A DNA stretch of 17,334 nt from Phyllobacteriaceae bacterium (lineage in GTDB: Bacteria > Pseudomonadota > Alphaproteobacteria > Rhizobiales > Rhizobiaceae): positions 1 to 17,334 of the forward strand of contig JAHEGF010000041.1 of the NCBI GenBank assembly GCA_024645155.1, written 5' to 3'. The translations under genes and the position numbers were made by a program. Under the pieces are notes generated by a model, which was not told where the DNA came from, did not search any database, and was given only the letters and a program-made list of their open reading frames with translations. This document shows, one piece after another, positions 7,080 to 15,094 of the stretch; the first letter of the stretch is position 1; every line of letters starts with the position of its first letter.

Positions 7080-7882
7080 ACATTGCCGTGTCCAGCAGAG
7101 CCTCAAGCATGGCTGCCAGACTTAGCGCCACTGGCACAGGCAACGCCCTTGAACTGCGCGGCGTCACAAAGCTGTTTGGCGCGCTTGCAGCCATCTCCGA
7201 TATCACGCTTTCGGTCCGCCCCGGTGAACGGCGCGCAGTTCTCGGATCAAACGGCGCCGGCAAGACAACGTTGTTCAACTGCATAACTGGTGATTTTCGC
7301 GCGACGCAGGGAACAGTAAGGTTCTTCGGCGAGAACATATCCGAGTTCTCGGCACATGAACGGATAAGGCGCGGACTGCGGCGTACCTATCAGATTTCCC
7401 TGCTGTTTACCGGGCTGACCGTGCTCGACAATGTCTATCTAGCGTGTTGCGGCGTTTCACGAGGCCGTTTCTCGTTCCGGCGTCCGGGCCGCAATGACGC
7501 ATTGATGAGTTCCGCTGAAGATCTTGTTCGTGTCGTGCATCTGGAAGACATCAGGAACAGGGTCGTTGCAGAATTGTCCTATGGCCAGCAACGTCAGCTT
7601 GAGATTGCAATGGCACTTTCGGGAGCGCCGCGATTGATCTTGTTCGACGAACCGGCCGCCGGGTTGTCGCCGGCCGAGCGTTCGGAACTTATCGAGATTC
7701 TTACCGGGCTTCCGCGGCATATGGGCTACATCATCATCGAACACGATATGGATGTTGCCCTGCGCGTGGCCGAAAGCGTGACCATGATGCACAACGGGCG
7801 CATCTTCAAGGAAGGCAATCCAGCGGAAATAGAGGACGATCCGGAAGTTCAGGCGTTGTATCTGGGGCGGGGGCACGAGTGA
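7076..7882 (+). CDS. LIV-type ABC transporter ATP-binding protein (LivG-like)
   Basis: A 268-residue ABC ATPase. Walker A is GSNGAGKTT (57-65), the Q-loop is Gln106 in RTYQ, the signature is LSYGQQ (167-172), Walker B is LILFDEP (187-193) and the H-loop is IEHD (221-224). The LivG-type insert with the LSYGQQRQLEIAMAL stretch separates it from the LivF type. It should pair with the ATPase half of the next gene to drive transport. The start is GTG 7076, overlapping the LivM stop. About 23 residues precede the ABC domain, so an internal start near codon 12 is possible. Confidence 0.93.
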   Translation: MNIAVSSRASSMAARLSATGTGNALELRGVTKLFGALAAISDITLSVRPGERRAVLGSNGAGKTTLFNCITGDFRATQGTVRFFGENISEFSAHERIRRGLRRTYQISLLFTGLTVLDNVYLACCGVSRGRFSFRRPGRNDALMSSAEDLVRVVHLEDIRNRVVAELSYGQQRQLEIAMALSGAPRLILFDEPAAGLSPAERSELIEILTGLPRHMGYIIIEHDMDVALRVAESVTMMHNGRIFKEGNPAEIEDDPEVQALYLGRGHE

Positions 7883-10062
7883 TGGCCGAACGCGCAACAC
7901 CCATTCTCGAAGTCCGGGACCTGAATGTCTATTATGGCCAGTCCCACGCATTGCAGGGCGTTAATCTGACGCTCAATCACGGTGTGCTGTCGGTTGTCGG
8001 GCGCAACGGCATGGGCAAGACCACGTTGTGCAAGGCAATCATGGGTCTCGAGCCTGTTTCCTCCGGTTCCATCAGTTTTGCTGGCCAGTCGCTGGCGGGA
8101 ATGGGGCCATCGGAAATCGCACGCGCAGGTATCGGATACGTTCCTCAGGGCAGGCGCCTTTGGCCATCTTTGACCGTCGATGAACATCTGAAGCTTGTGT
8201 CGCGCGAGAATGGCGCATGGACTATCGAGAGGATCTACTCGACCTTCCCACGGCTGGCGGAGCGGAAGTCGAATGGGGGCGGGCAACTCTCCGGGGGTGA
8301 ACAGCAGATGCTCGCTATTTCACGGGCGTTACTGCTTAATCCCAAATTGCTGGTTATGGACGAGCCGACCGAGGGTCTGGCGCCGGTCATCGTGGATCAA
8401 CTCACCGACATGCTGATACGGCTGGGTCAGCAGGGCGAAATAGATGTTTTGGTGATTGAGCAGAATATTGGCGTAGCGACGACAGTGTCCGAGCGCGTCG
8501 CAATCATGGTCAACGGACGGATCAATCGTGTGATGGATGCCGGTCAGCTCGCCGCGGACCGGGATCTGCAACAGGCTTTGCTTGGTGTTGGCCGCCACGC
8601 ACATGATGAAGTGCCTGATACGTCTGCAGTTCGCAGTGAGGCCGATACTTCCAGGGCCACCCCGCAAAGCGGACCCAGGAAAATCTATATTTCGAACCCG
8701 AAGGTGCCGACGCGCTGGACGCCTTCTGTCCCGGTAAAGGTTATTGAAAGTTCGGCACGAACGGTTACCGAGGTCGGACAAACCCGGGTCCGGGATGCGA
8801 TCGAACCGCTTTCCGCACGCGCCCTTGGCGTTGGAACCAGGGTGCTGGTTGCCGGAACCATGGACACCAAGGGCCCGGAATTGCGCCATGTTCGTGATAT
8901 TCTCAAAGAGCAGGGGCTGAACGTTCAGATGGTCGATCTTTCAACCAGTGGCAAACCATCCGGCGCTGAAATTCCACCCCACGCGGTCGCTGCTTTTCAC
9001 CCGCGCGGGACTTCCGGTGTCTTCACCGGTGACCGCGGGACGGCCGTTGCCGGGATGACGGAAGCCTTCACACGTTGGATTGCATCGCAAACCAACGTGG
9101 CGGGAATAATTTCCGCAGGCGGTTCCGGTGGTACGGCACTGGCCACACCGGCAATGCGTGCACTTCCGGTTGGCGTACCCAAGGTTATGATTTCGACCGT
9201 CGCTTCGGGTCAGGTCGAACAGTATGTCGGACCGTCGGATATCATGATGCTGCACTCGGTCGCCGATGTTCAGGGGATCAATTCGATTACCCGCGAGGTT
9301 CTTGGCAACGGCGCAAATGCGCTAGCGGGGATGGTCAGGGCGCGCATGGCGCAAAAAGCTGGTTCCAGGGCTGACAAACCGGCCATCGGTTTAACGATGT
9401 TCGGAGTGACGACACCCGCCGTCCAGCAAGTGACAGCAGCGCTGGAAAGCGATTTTGACTGCCTGGTCTTCCATGCGACCGGCGTCGGCGGCCGGTCCAT
9501 GGAAAAGCTGATGGACAGTGGCATGCTGACTGCGATTATCGATCTGACCACAACCGAGGTATGCGACATGCTGGCAGGTGGCGTTTTCGCCGCAACTGAA
9601 GACCGGTTTGGTGCTTCGATACGGGCAGGATTGCCTTACATTGGCGCTTGCGGAGCGCTTGACATGGTGAATTTCGGCGCGCGCGAAACTGTACCCGAAA
9701 AATACCGGGATCGCCTCTTTTACGAGCACAATCCGCACGTCACATTGATGCGCACGACTCCCGAGGAAAACACAAAAATCGGCCGCTGGATTGGCGAGCG
9801 TCTGAATGAAATGACCGGACCGGTCCGCTTCTTCCTGCCGGAAGGCGGGGTGTCACTTCTGGATGCCCCAGGGCAGGCCTTTCACGATCCGGCGGCAGAC
9901 AAGGCTCTCTTCAAGGCACTTGAGGACACGGTCCGGCAGACTTCCGTCCGGCAACTCGTACGCCTTCCGTTCAACATCAATGATCCGGAATTCGCAGCCG
10001 CAGTTGTTGCCGCGTTTCGTGGTTTTTTCTCAACACATTTCGACCGTGCTGCAGGAGCCTGA
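7882..10062 (+). CDS. Fusion: LivF-like ABC ATPase + UPF0261/Tm-1-like domain
   Basis: A 726-residue two-domain protein read in one uninterrupted frame. Residues 1-235 are a complete LivF-type ABC ATPase: Walker A GRNGMGKTT (40-48), Q-loop in VPQG (about 87-90), signature LSGGEQQ (136-142), Walker B LLVMDEP (156-162) and the LivF-type IEQN in place of the H-loop. Residues about 236-317 form a polar linker without a recognised fold. Residues about 319-724 are a UPF0261/Tm-1-like ATP-binding domain with VAGTMDTKGPEL near its start, then HPRGTSGVFTGDRGTAVAGM, ISAGGSGGTALATPAMRALP and GACGALDMVNFGA. The domain is related to the N-terminal half of the plant Tm-1 antiviral protein; its bacterial function is not established. 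ATG 7882 (TGATG overlap) is preferred over GTG one codon earlier. The TIM-barrel partner follows after three bases. Confidence 0.92.
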   Translation: MAERATPILEVRDLNVYYGQSHALQGVNLTLNHGVLSVVGRNGMGKTTLCKAIMGLEPVSSGSISFAGQSLAGMGPSEIARAGIGYVPQGRRLWPSLTVDEHLKLVSRENGAWTIERIYSTFPRLAERKSNGGGQLSGGEQQMLAISRALLLNPKLLVMDEPTEGLAPVIVDQLTDMLIRLGQQGEIDVLVIEQNIGVATTVSERVAIMVNGRINRVMDAGQLAADRDLQQALLGVGRHAHDEVPDTSAVRSEADTSRATPQSGPRKIYISNPKVPTRWTPSVPVKVIESSARTVTEVGQTRVRDAIEPLSARALGVGTRVLVAGTMDTKGPELRHVRDILKEQGLNVQMVDLSTSGKPSGAEIPPHAVAAFHPRGTSGVFTGDRGTAVAGMTEAFTRWIASQTNVAGIISAGGSGGTALATPAMRALPVGVPKVMISTVASGQVEQYVGPSDIMMLHSVADVQGINSITREVLGNGANALAGMVRARMAQKAGSRADKPAIGLTMFGVTTPAVQQVTAALESDFDCLVFHATGVGGRSMEKLMDSGMLTAIIDLTTTEVCDMLAGGVFAATEDRFGASIRAGLPYIGACGALDMVNFGARETVPEKYRDRLFYEHNPHVTLMRTTPEENTKIGRWIGERLNEMTGPVRFFLPEGGVSLLDAPGQAFHDPAADKALFKALEDTVRQTSVRQLVRLPFNINDPEFAAAVVAAFRGFFSTHFDRAAGA

Positions 10063-10065
10063 TTT

Positions 10066-10890
10066 ATGCTTTCACGATCTGAACTCATGAAAAAATATCG
10101 GCAAATGCGCGATCGTGGCGAGCCGGTGATTGGCGGCGGCGCCGGCACTGGCCTGTCTGCGAAATGTGAAGAAGCGGGCGGCATCGATCTGATCGTGATT
10201 TACAATTCTGGCCGATATCGTATGGCCGGCCGGGGATCGCTGGCCGGCTTGATGCCCTACGGGGATGCAAACGGCGTCGTCATGGAAATGGCTGGTGAGG
10301 TGCTGCCGGTGGTGAAAAATACACCGGTACTTGCAGGCGTGTGCGCATCAGATCCTTTTCGCATCATGGACAAGTTCCTTGATGACATTAAGGCAACCGG
10401 ATTTTCTGGGGTCCAGAACTTCCCGACAGTCGGCCTAATAGATGGAAACTTTAGGGCAAACCTCGAAGAAACCGGCATGTCCTACCAGCTGGAAGTCGAC
10501 ATGGTTGCACTCGCCGTAAAAAAGGACCTGCTCACAACGCCCTATGTTTTCTCGGAGAGAGACGCCACGGCTATGGCCACGGCAGGGGCTGATATCATCG
10601 TCTGCCATTTGGGGTTGACGACTGGCGGCTCGATTGGCGCTGAAACAGCATTGACGCTCAATCAGTGTCCAGCCCTCGTGGATAAATGGGCTGCGGCCGC
10701 AATGGCGGTGAATCCCGATGTCATTGTGCTTGTCCACGGCGGACCGGTCGCGATGCCGGACGATGCAGAATACGTGCTTAAGAATACAAAACACTGCCAC
10801 GGATTTTATGGCGCGTCCTCCATGGAGCGGCTGCCAACCGAATTGGCGCTGACGGAGCAAACAAGAAAATTCAAGAGTATCGGCCGTTAG
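10066..10890 (+). CDS. Phosphoenolpyruvate hydrolase-family TIM-barrel protein (Tm-1 C-terminal-like)
   Basis: This 274-residue protein belongs to the PEP_hydrolase family (PF09370), the TIM-barrel half of Tm-1-type proteins. Family features include PVIGGGAGTGLSAKCEEAGG near residues 21-40, IYNSGRYRMAGRGSLAGLMPYGDAN (about 46-70), ILVCHLG-like IIVCHLGLTTGG near 176-187, VLVHGGP and the C-terminal GFYGASSMERLP. The family name reflects early annotation; reaction and substrate are uncertain. ATG 10066 follows the fusion gene by three bases, with GCAGGAG upstream. UPF0261 and this barrel are usually neighbours or one polypeptide, so the pair probably works as a unit with the fused domain upstream. 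Confidence 0.88.
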   Translation: MLSRSELMKKYRQMRDRGEPVIGGGAGTGLSAKCEEAGGIDLIVIYNSGRYRMAGRGSLAGLMPYGDANGVVMEMAGEVLPVVKNTPVLAGVCASDPFRIMDKFLDDIKATGFSGVQNFPTVGLIDGNFRANLEETGMSYQLEVDMVALAVKKDLLTTPYVFSERDATAMATAGADIIVCHLGLTTGGSIGAETALTLNQCPALVDKWAAAAMAVNPDVIVLVHGGPVAMPDDAEYVLKNTKHCHGFYGASSMERLPTELALTEQTRKFKSIGR

Positions 10891-10911
10891 GCGGAAGAGG
10901 GAGACAAGGTC

Positions 10912-13900
10912 ATGACTGGCGAACTGATTGGGCAACTGGTTCTTTGGCTCATATTGGCAATCATCGTCATATTCATCGTTTACTGGGTGATGAATTGGCT
11001 TTACCGGCGTTCTTCGAAAGAAGTCGCATTTGTGCGTACCGGTTTCCTTGGCGAAAAAGTGGTTATCGACGGCGGTGCATTCGTATGGCCGATCATCCAC
11101 GACATAACGCCGGTGAACATGAATACGCTTCAGCTTGAAGTGGTTCGCGAAAAAGAAAACGCCCTCATTACAAAGGACCGCATGCGCATCGATGTTGAGG
11201 CGGAGTTTTACGTTCGCGTCGGCCAGAACCGTGAGGCTGTTTCGGCTGCTGGCGCGACCCTTGGCCGCCGGACATTGGAGCCCGAACGTATCCATTCGCT
11301 GTTGTCCGGTAAATTTGTTTCGGCGCTGCGAACCGTAGCCTCGCAAATGTCGATGGAGGAGCTCCACGAGAACCGTGACCTCTATGTCAAGCGTGTCCGG
11401 GAAGCAGCGCAAGAGGGACTGGACAAAAACGGTCTTGAACTGGAAAGCGTGGCAATCACCGATATCGACCAGACGAATATCGAATATTTCAACCCGTCCA
11501 ACAAGTTTGACGCCGAAGGCTTGACGACCGTCATCGAGGCAATCGAGGCACGCAGGAAGTTGCGCAATGACATCGAACAGGATGCGATGATCAAGATCCG
11601 CGCGCGTAATCTTGAAGCCGAAAAACAGGCTCTGGAGATTGAAAGGGAGAGCGAGGAAGCCCGGCTGGAGCAGGAACGCTCCGTTGAATTCCGGCGTGCG
11701 CAACAACGCGCTGAACTAGTACGAGAACGCGCCGAGCGCGAGACAGATGCAGAACAGGCAAATATTATCAGCCGCGAGGCGATCGAACGAGCACGGATTA
11801 CGAACGAAAGGCAAATCTCGGAAGCTCGGATTGCGTCGGAGCGCGACATTCGTCAGATGGAAATCGAACGTCAAAGGGTAATTGATGAAGCCGAAATCGT
11901 TACGCGCGAGCAGATTGAAAAAGCGCGTATCAGCCAGGAAAAGAACCTTACGGAAGAGAGAATTAAAACACAGCAGCAAACTGATGCTGCAGAAATTTCT
12001 GCAAAGGAAATGATCGAGAAGGCCCGAATAGCCCAGGAGCGCGCGATCACCGAGGCGCGGATAGCCAGGGACCAGGAAACACAGTCCCGGGAAATCGAGC
12101 GGCAACGCACGATCGACGCAGCAGATATCCAGGCAAAGGAACAAACCGAAAAGGCGCGCATTGCCCAGGAGCGGAGCGTGTCCGAAGCACGCATCGAACT
12201 GGACCAGAATACGAAACAGCGCGAAATCGCCAGAAATCTCGCCATTCAGGAAGACGAAATTGCCTCTCGCGAGGCTGCAGAGAAACTGCGAATTGCCCAG
12301 GAAATGGCAACCGAAGCAGAGCGTATATCGTCGCGCAAAACGACACGCGAACTGGAAATCGCTCGTAACAGGATAATCGAAGAAGCAGAAATCGCGGCCA
12401 GCGAATATATCGAGGCGGCGCGCATTGCCCAGCAGAAAAATCTCGCGGTTCAGAAAATCGAGAGTGAGGAAGAAACCCGCGGCCGCGAAGTCCGCCGTAA
12501 TCAGACAATACAGGTGGCGGAAATCGAGGCGCGAGAAGCTGCAGAAAAACTGCGCATCGCCCAGGAAATGACAACGGAAGCAGAACGCATATCGTCGCGC
12601 AGAACGACCCGCGAACTCGAAATTGCTCGTAACCAGGCGATCGACGAAGCGGAAATCGCTGCTAATGAGTTCGTTGAAGCTGCGCGCATTGCGCAACAGA
12701 AAAAGATTACTGTACAGCGTATCGAGAGCGAAGAGGAAACAAGGGAACGCGAAATCCGGCGTGAAAAGGCGGTTCGCGAAGCAGAGATCGCTTCCGAGGA
12801 AGCGACAGAAGCAAAACGCATCGCCAAGGAAAAGAAAGTTGCAGCTGAGCGTATCGCCTATGAGCAGGATCTGCGCGAGCGCGAAATAGCCAGAAACCGG
12901 ACCGTTGAAACAGCCAGCATTAAGTCGCTGGAAGACATTAACGAAGCTCGCATTGCCGAGGGAGCGAGAACCAAGGCCAAGGAAATTGAGAAACAGGCCG
13001 AGATCCGGTCCCGAGAAATCGAAAAGAATGAGGCGATTGCAAGCGCGGAAATCTCTTCGAAGCGTCTGGTTGACCAGATGCGCATAGAAAAGGAACAGAC
13101 GACCGCCGTAGAAAAGATTACCAGCGACGAAAAAGTTCGCGCTTTGGAGATTGGTCGTAACAAAGCCATTGATTACGCGCAAATCTCAGCCGATGAGGCA
13201 ATCGAAGCCGCACGCGTAGCCAAGCAGAAAATCATTGATGCCGAACGCATCGCCGCCGAAAAGGAGATCGACACCGTCAAAATCGAACGCAAGAAGGCAA
13301 TCGAACATCTCGAAATCGCGCGGATGCAGGCGCTCCGTGAAGCTGAAATCGAATCCAAGGAAGATATCGAACGCGCACAGATTGCTTCCGAGCGGGGGCT
13401 TGATGAAGCCAGAATCAGCCACCAGACGGAACGGCGCCGCCTTGAAGTCGAGCGCGAGAAAAACGTTCAGTCAGCCGAGATGGAAAAGGCCATCGAACTC
13501 TACAAGAAATCTCTCGATCAAAGTGCAGCCCAGGCTGAATCCGAAATGGCGCGCGCCCGAGCTGTCGAGGCCGTTGAAAAAGCCAAAACTGTCGAAGAGA
13601 CGGAAATCGCAAACCGCCGCAAGAGTGTGGACGTTACCCTGGCCGAAAAGCTGGCTCAGGAAAAACGCATTGCAGCCGAGGCCGAAAGCGTGCGTGCCGC
13701 AGTCGAAGCTCAGGCACAGCTCCTCATCAACGAAGCAGAGAATGTGCTGACCGACGGCGCACGCAAATCGCTGTTCAAGCGCAAGATGCTTGAGCACATT
13801 GAAGGGATCGTTGCCGCTTCGGTCAAACCGCTTGAAAAGATCAATGATATTAGAATTATGCAACTCGGTGGCAGTGGAACTGCCGGATTGGGATTTGGCG

Positions 13901-14196
13901 GTGAAGACGGTCTTGGAAGCCGCGGCGGCGGTGGTGGCAGTCCCACCGACGAGGTCATCAACTCGGCGCTGCGTTACCGTGTGCAGGCGCCGATGATTGA
14001 CAGCCTGTTGAATGATTTGGGCATTGATGGTTCCAACCTGGCCAAACAGGGCGGACTCATTCGTGAAGCCAGCGACATGCAGCGCATTGCCAAGGAAGTC
14101 GGTACCGGCAGGCCGAAAAGCCCGGACGACAATGGCGATACCAAAAGCTCCACCGAAAAGAAATCTGACGACAGTTCAAGCAAAAGCAAGAAATAG
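10912..14196 (+). CDS. Giant SPFH/flotillin-like membrane protein with hendecad coiled-coil rod
   Basis: A 1094-residue protein. A hydrophobic segment (about 7-30) followed by YRRSSK suggests an N-terminal anchor with the rest in the cytoplasm. Residues about 35-215 are a Band 7/SPFH domain (VRTGFLGEKVVIDGGAFVWP, DVEAEFYVRV). Residues about 215-280 are charged helix. From 285 to 857 the chain keeps a branched or large hydrophobic residue at exactly every 11th position, nearly always Ile (Val at 527, 769 and 846; Met at 857). A flotillin-type helical region follows (about 858-985), then a Gly-rich linker (986-1010), a small conserved-looking segment (1011-1065) and a charged low-complexity tail. 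Known flotillins are about 450-650 residues, so this rod is exceptional. SPFH proteins oligomerise into membrane rings or cages. The start follows AGAGGGAGA. Its specific partner is inferred to be operon-encoded. Confidence 0.9.
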   Translation: MTGELIGQLVLWLILAIIVIFIVYWVMNWLYRRSSKEVAFVRTGFLGEKVVIDGGAFVWPIIHDITPVNMNTLQLEVVREKENALITKDRMRIDVEAEFYVRVGQNREAVSAAGATLGRRTLEPERIHSLLSGKFVSALRTVASQMSMEELHENRDLYVKRVREAAQEGLDKNGLELESVAITDIDQTNIEYFNPSNKFDAEGLTTVIEAIEARRKLRNDIEQDAMIKIRARNLEAEKQALEIERESEEARLEQERSVEFRRAQQRAELVRERAERETDAEQANIISREAIERARITNERQISEARIASERDIRQMEIERQRVIDEAEIVTREQIEKARISQEKNLTEERIKTQQQTDAAEISAKEMIEKARIAQERAITEARIARDQETQSREIERQRTIDAADIQAKEQTEKARIAQERSVSEARIELDQNTKQREIARNLAIQEDEIASREAAEKLRIAQEMATEAERISSRKTTRELEIARNRIIEEAEIAASEYIEAARIAQQKNLAVQKIESEEETRGREVRRNQTIQVAEIEAREAAEKLRIAQEMTTEAERISSRRTTRELEIARNQAIDEAEIAANEFVEAARIAQQKKITVQRIESEEETREREIRREKAVREAEIASEEATEAKRIAKEKKVAAERIAYEQDLREREIARNRTVETASIKSLEDINEARIAEGARTKAKEIEKQAEIRSREIEKNEAIASAEISSKRLVDQMRIEKEQTTAVEKITSDEKVRALEIGRNKAIDYAQISADEAIEAARVAKQKIIDAERIAAEKEIDTVKIERKKAIEHLEIARMQALREAEIESKEDIERAQIASERGLDEARISHQTERRRLEVEREKNVQSAEMEKAIELYKKSLDQSAAQAESEMARARAVEAVEKAKTVEETEIANRRKSVDVTLAEKLAQEKRIAAEAESVRAAVEAQAQLLINEAENVLTDGARKSLFKRKMLEHIEGIVAASVKPLEKINDIRIMQLGGSGTAGLGFGGEDGLGSRGGGGGSPTDEVINSALRYRVQAPMIDSLLNDLGIDGSNLAKQGGLIREASDMQRIAKEVGTGRPKSPDDNGDTKSSTEKKSDDSSSKSKK
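11764..13482 (+). repeat. 53 in-register 33-base (11-residue) coding repeats
   Basis: Within the flotillin-like gene, codons 285 to 857 repeat an 11-residue pattern of the form x-A/R-x-I-A-x-x-x-x-I/hydrophobic-x with no phase break. Four units often form a 44-residue super-unit (for example KARIAQER recurs at 370-377 and 414-421). Eleven-residue periodicity (three helical turns) predicts an almost straight or slightly right-handed coiled coil. At 1.5 Å per residue the 573 residues would span roughly 85 nm. DNA copies have diverged, so the pattern is seen at protein level rather than as identical DNA. Confidence 0.9.
12268..12753 (+). repeat. Tandem 264-base internal duplication in the coiled-coil rod
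   Basis: Residues 453-540 and 541 onwards (to about 614) are close copies shifted by 88 residues, that is eight hendecads. REAAEKLRIAQEM, TEAERISSR, TTRELEIARN, EAARIAQQK and IESEEETR occur in both in the same order and spacing. The higher similarity compared with other hendecads points to a relatively recent in-frame duplication, or to gene conversion that kept the register. Confidence 0.85.
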
Positions 14197-14204
14197 GATC
14201 GGCA

Positions 14205-14645
14205 ATGGCCCGGGTTTACGTATCAAGTGTCATCAATGCTACTGCCGAAAAGGTCTGGGAGCGGGTGCGTGACTTCAACGCACTGCCAAAATGGCATCCG
14301 AGAATCCGGGATAGCCGGATAGAAGATGCCTTGCCATCCGACAAGGTCGGCTGCATTCGGAATTTCAACCTTCAAAACGGCGACAACATAAGGGAGCAAT
14401 TGGTCGGACTTTCGGATTACGATCTCTTTTTCAGCTACACAATGCTCGAAAGCCCGATGCCTTTGTCTGACTATGTTGCGACCTTCCGGCTCACACCGGT
14501 GACTGACGGTGGCCGTTGCTTTGTTGAATGGTCGGCCGAATTCAATTGCGGCCCGTCCGATGAAGCAGACTTGGTAAGCGGAATCGGAACGAACGTGTTT
14601 CAGGGTGGATTTGATGCCCTGAAGAGGCATTTCGGAGCCCGGTGA
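14205..14645 (+). CDS. SRPBCC-family protein 1 (polyketide cyclase/START-like)
   Basis: A 146-residue protein with the SRPBCC (Bet v 1/START-like) fold. It has an N-terminal strand and helix, SSVINATAEKVWERVRDFNALPKWHP (residues 5-30), then VGCIRNFNLQNG, REQLVGLSD and a C-terminal long helix, FQGGFDALKRHF. This fold forms a deep hydrophobic pocket that binds or transforms ligands. No catalytic signature lets me name a reaction. It starts eight bases after the flotillin-like gene, with TAGGA overlapping its stop. It is a clear tandem paralogue of the next gene. Position next to molybdenum-hydroxylase genes recalls coxG, whose product is also SRPBCC and links CO dehydrogenase to the membrane, but this protein is not obviously CoxG itself. 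Confidence 0.85.
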   Translation: MARVYVSSVINATAEKVWERVRDFNALPKWHPRIRDSRIEDALPSDKVGCIRNFNLQNGDNIREQLVGLSDYDLFFSYTMLESPMPLSDYVATFRLTPVTDGGRCFVEWSAEFNCGPSDEADLVSGIGTNVFQGGFDALKRHFGAR

Positions 14646-15094
14646 TGGTAAAGATTGTACGCAGCACCATACTGAACACACCGGTCGAGCAGGTATGGGA
14701 AGTGCTGCGTGATTTCAATGGTCACGACCATTGGCATCCGGCGGTTGCAACAAGCCAGATCGAACGCGGCGAAAGCGCCGATCAGGTGGGGTGCATACGG
14801 CGGTTCAAACTGGGCGACGGTTCCGAACTGCGCGAGCAACTGCTGACATTATCGGATCTGGAACAAACCTATTCTTATTGCCTGCTGGATACGCCAATTC
14901 CGCTGCACAACTATATTTCGCATGTGCGTCTTCTTCCGGTAACCGACGGCAACGAAACGTTTTGGCACTGGGAAGGCCGTTTTGACACGCCCGCGGGGCG
15001 CGAAAACGAGCTTGGCACGATGGTTGGAACAGATATCTACGAGGCGGGATTCGAAGCGCTTCGCGCATATCTAGGCGGGGAGGCCATACAGTGA
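14645..15094 (+). CDS. SRPBCC-family protein 2 (tandem paralogue)
   Basis: A 149-residue SRPBCC protein that aligns end to end with the preceding one. Shared elements in order are STILNTPVEQVWEVLRDFNG then WHP (against INATAEKVWERVRDFNA, WHP), VGCIRRF (VGCIRNF), REQLLTLSD (REQLVGLSD), LLPVTDG (LTPVTDG) and a final GFEALRAYLG helix (GFDALKRHFG). The two differ at many pocket positions, so they may bind different ligands or form a heterodimer. I prefer ATG 14645, which makes a TGATG junction with the upstream stop, over GTG 14642. The end overlaps the FAD-subunit start (GTGA). Function is not predictable beyond ligand binding or shuttling. Confidence 0.86.
   Translation: MVKIVRSTILNTPVEQVWEVLRDFNGHDHWHPAVATSQIERGESADQVGCIRRFKLGDGSELREQLLTLSDLEQTYSYCLLDTPIPLHNYISHVRLLPVTDGNETFWHWEGRFDTPAGRENELGTMVGTDIYEAGFEALRAYLGGEAIQ

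Noticed and set aside
10435..11706. 423-codon minus-strand open frame across the TIM-barrel and flotillin-like genes
   Set aside because: It is antisense to two well-supported genes, spans their junction, and has no recognisable motif; the plus-strand genes explain the region.
11716..13182. 488-codon minus-strand open frame within the flotillin-like gene, plus several shorter ones there
   Set aside because: It is the antisense shadow of the hendecad repeat: a biased codon pattern lacking stops on the reverse strand. Its product is a Phe/Leu/Arg-rich low-complexity chain with no family features.
11764..13482. CRISPR-like or satellite DNA repeat array
   Set aside because: The 33-base periodicity is a protein-level pattern in a continuous frame; the DNA units are diverged and have no spacers.
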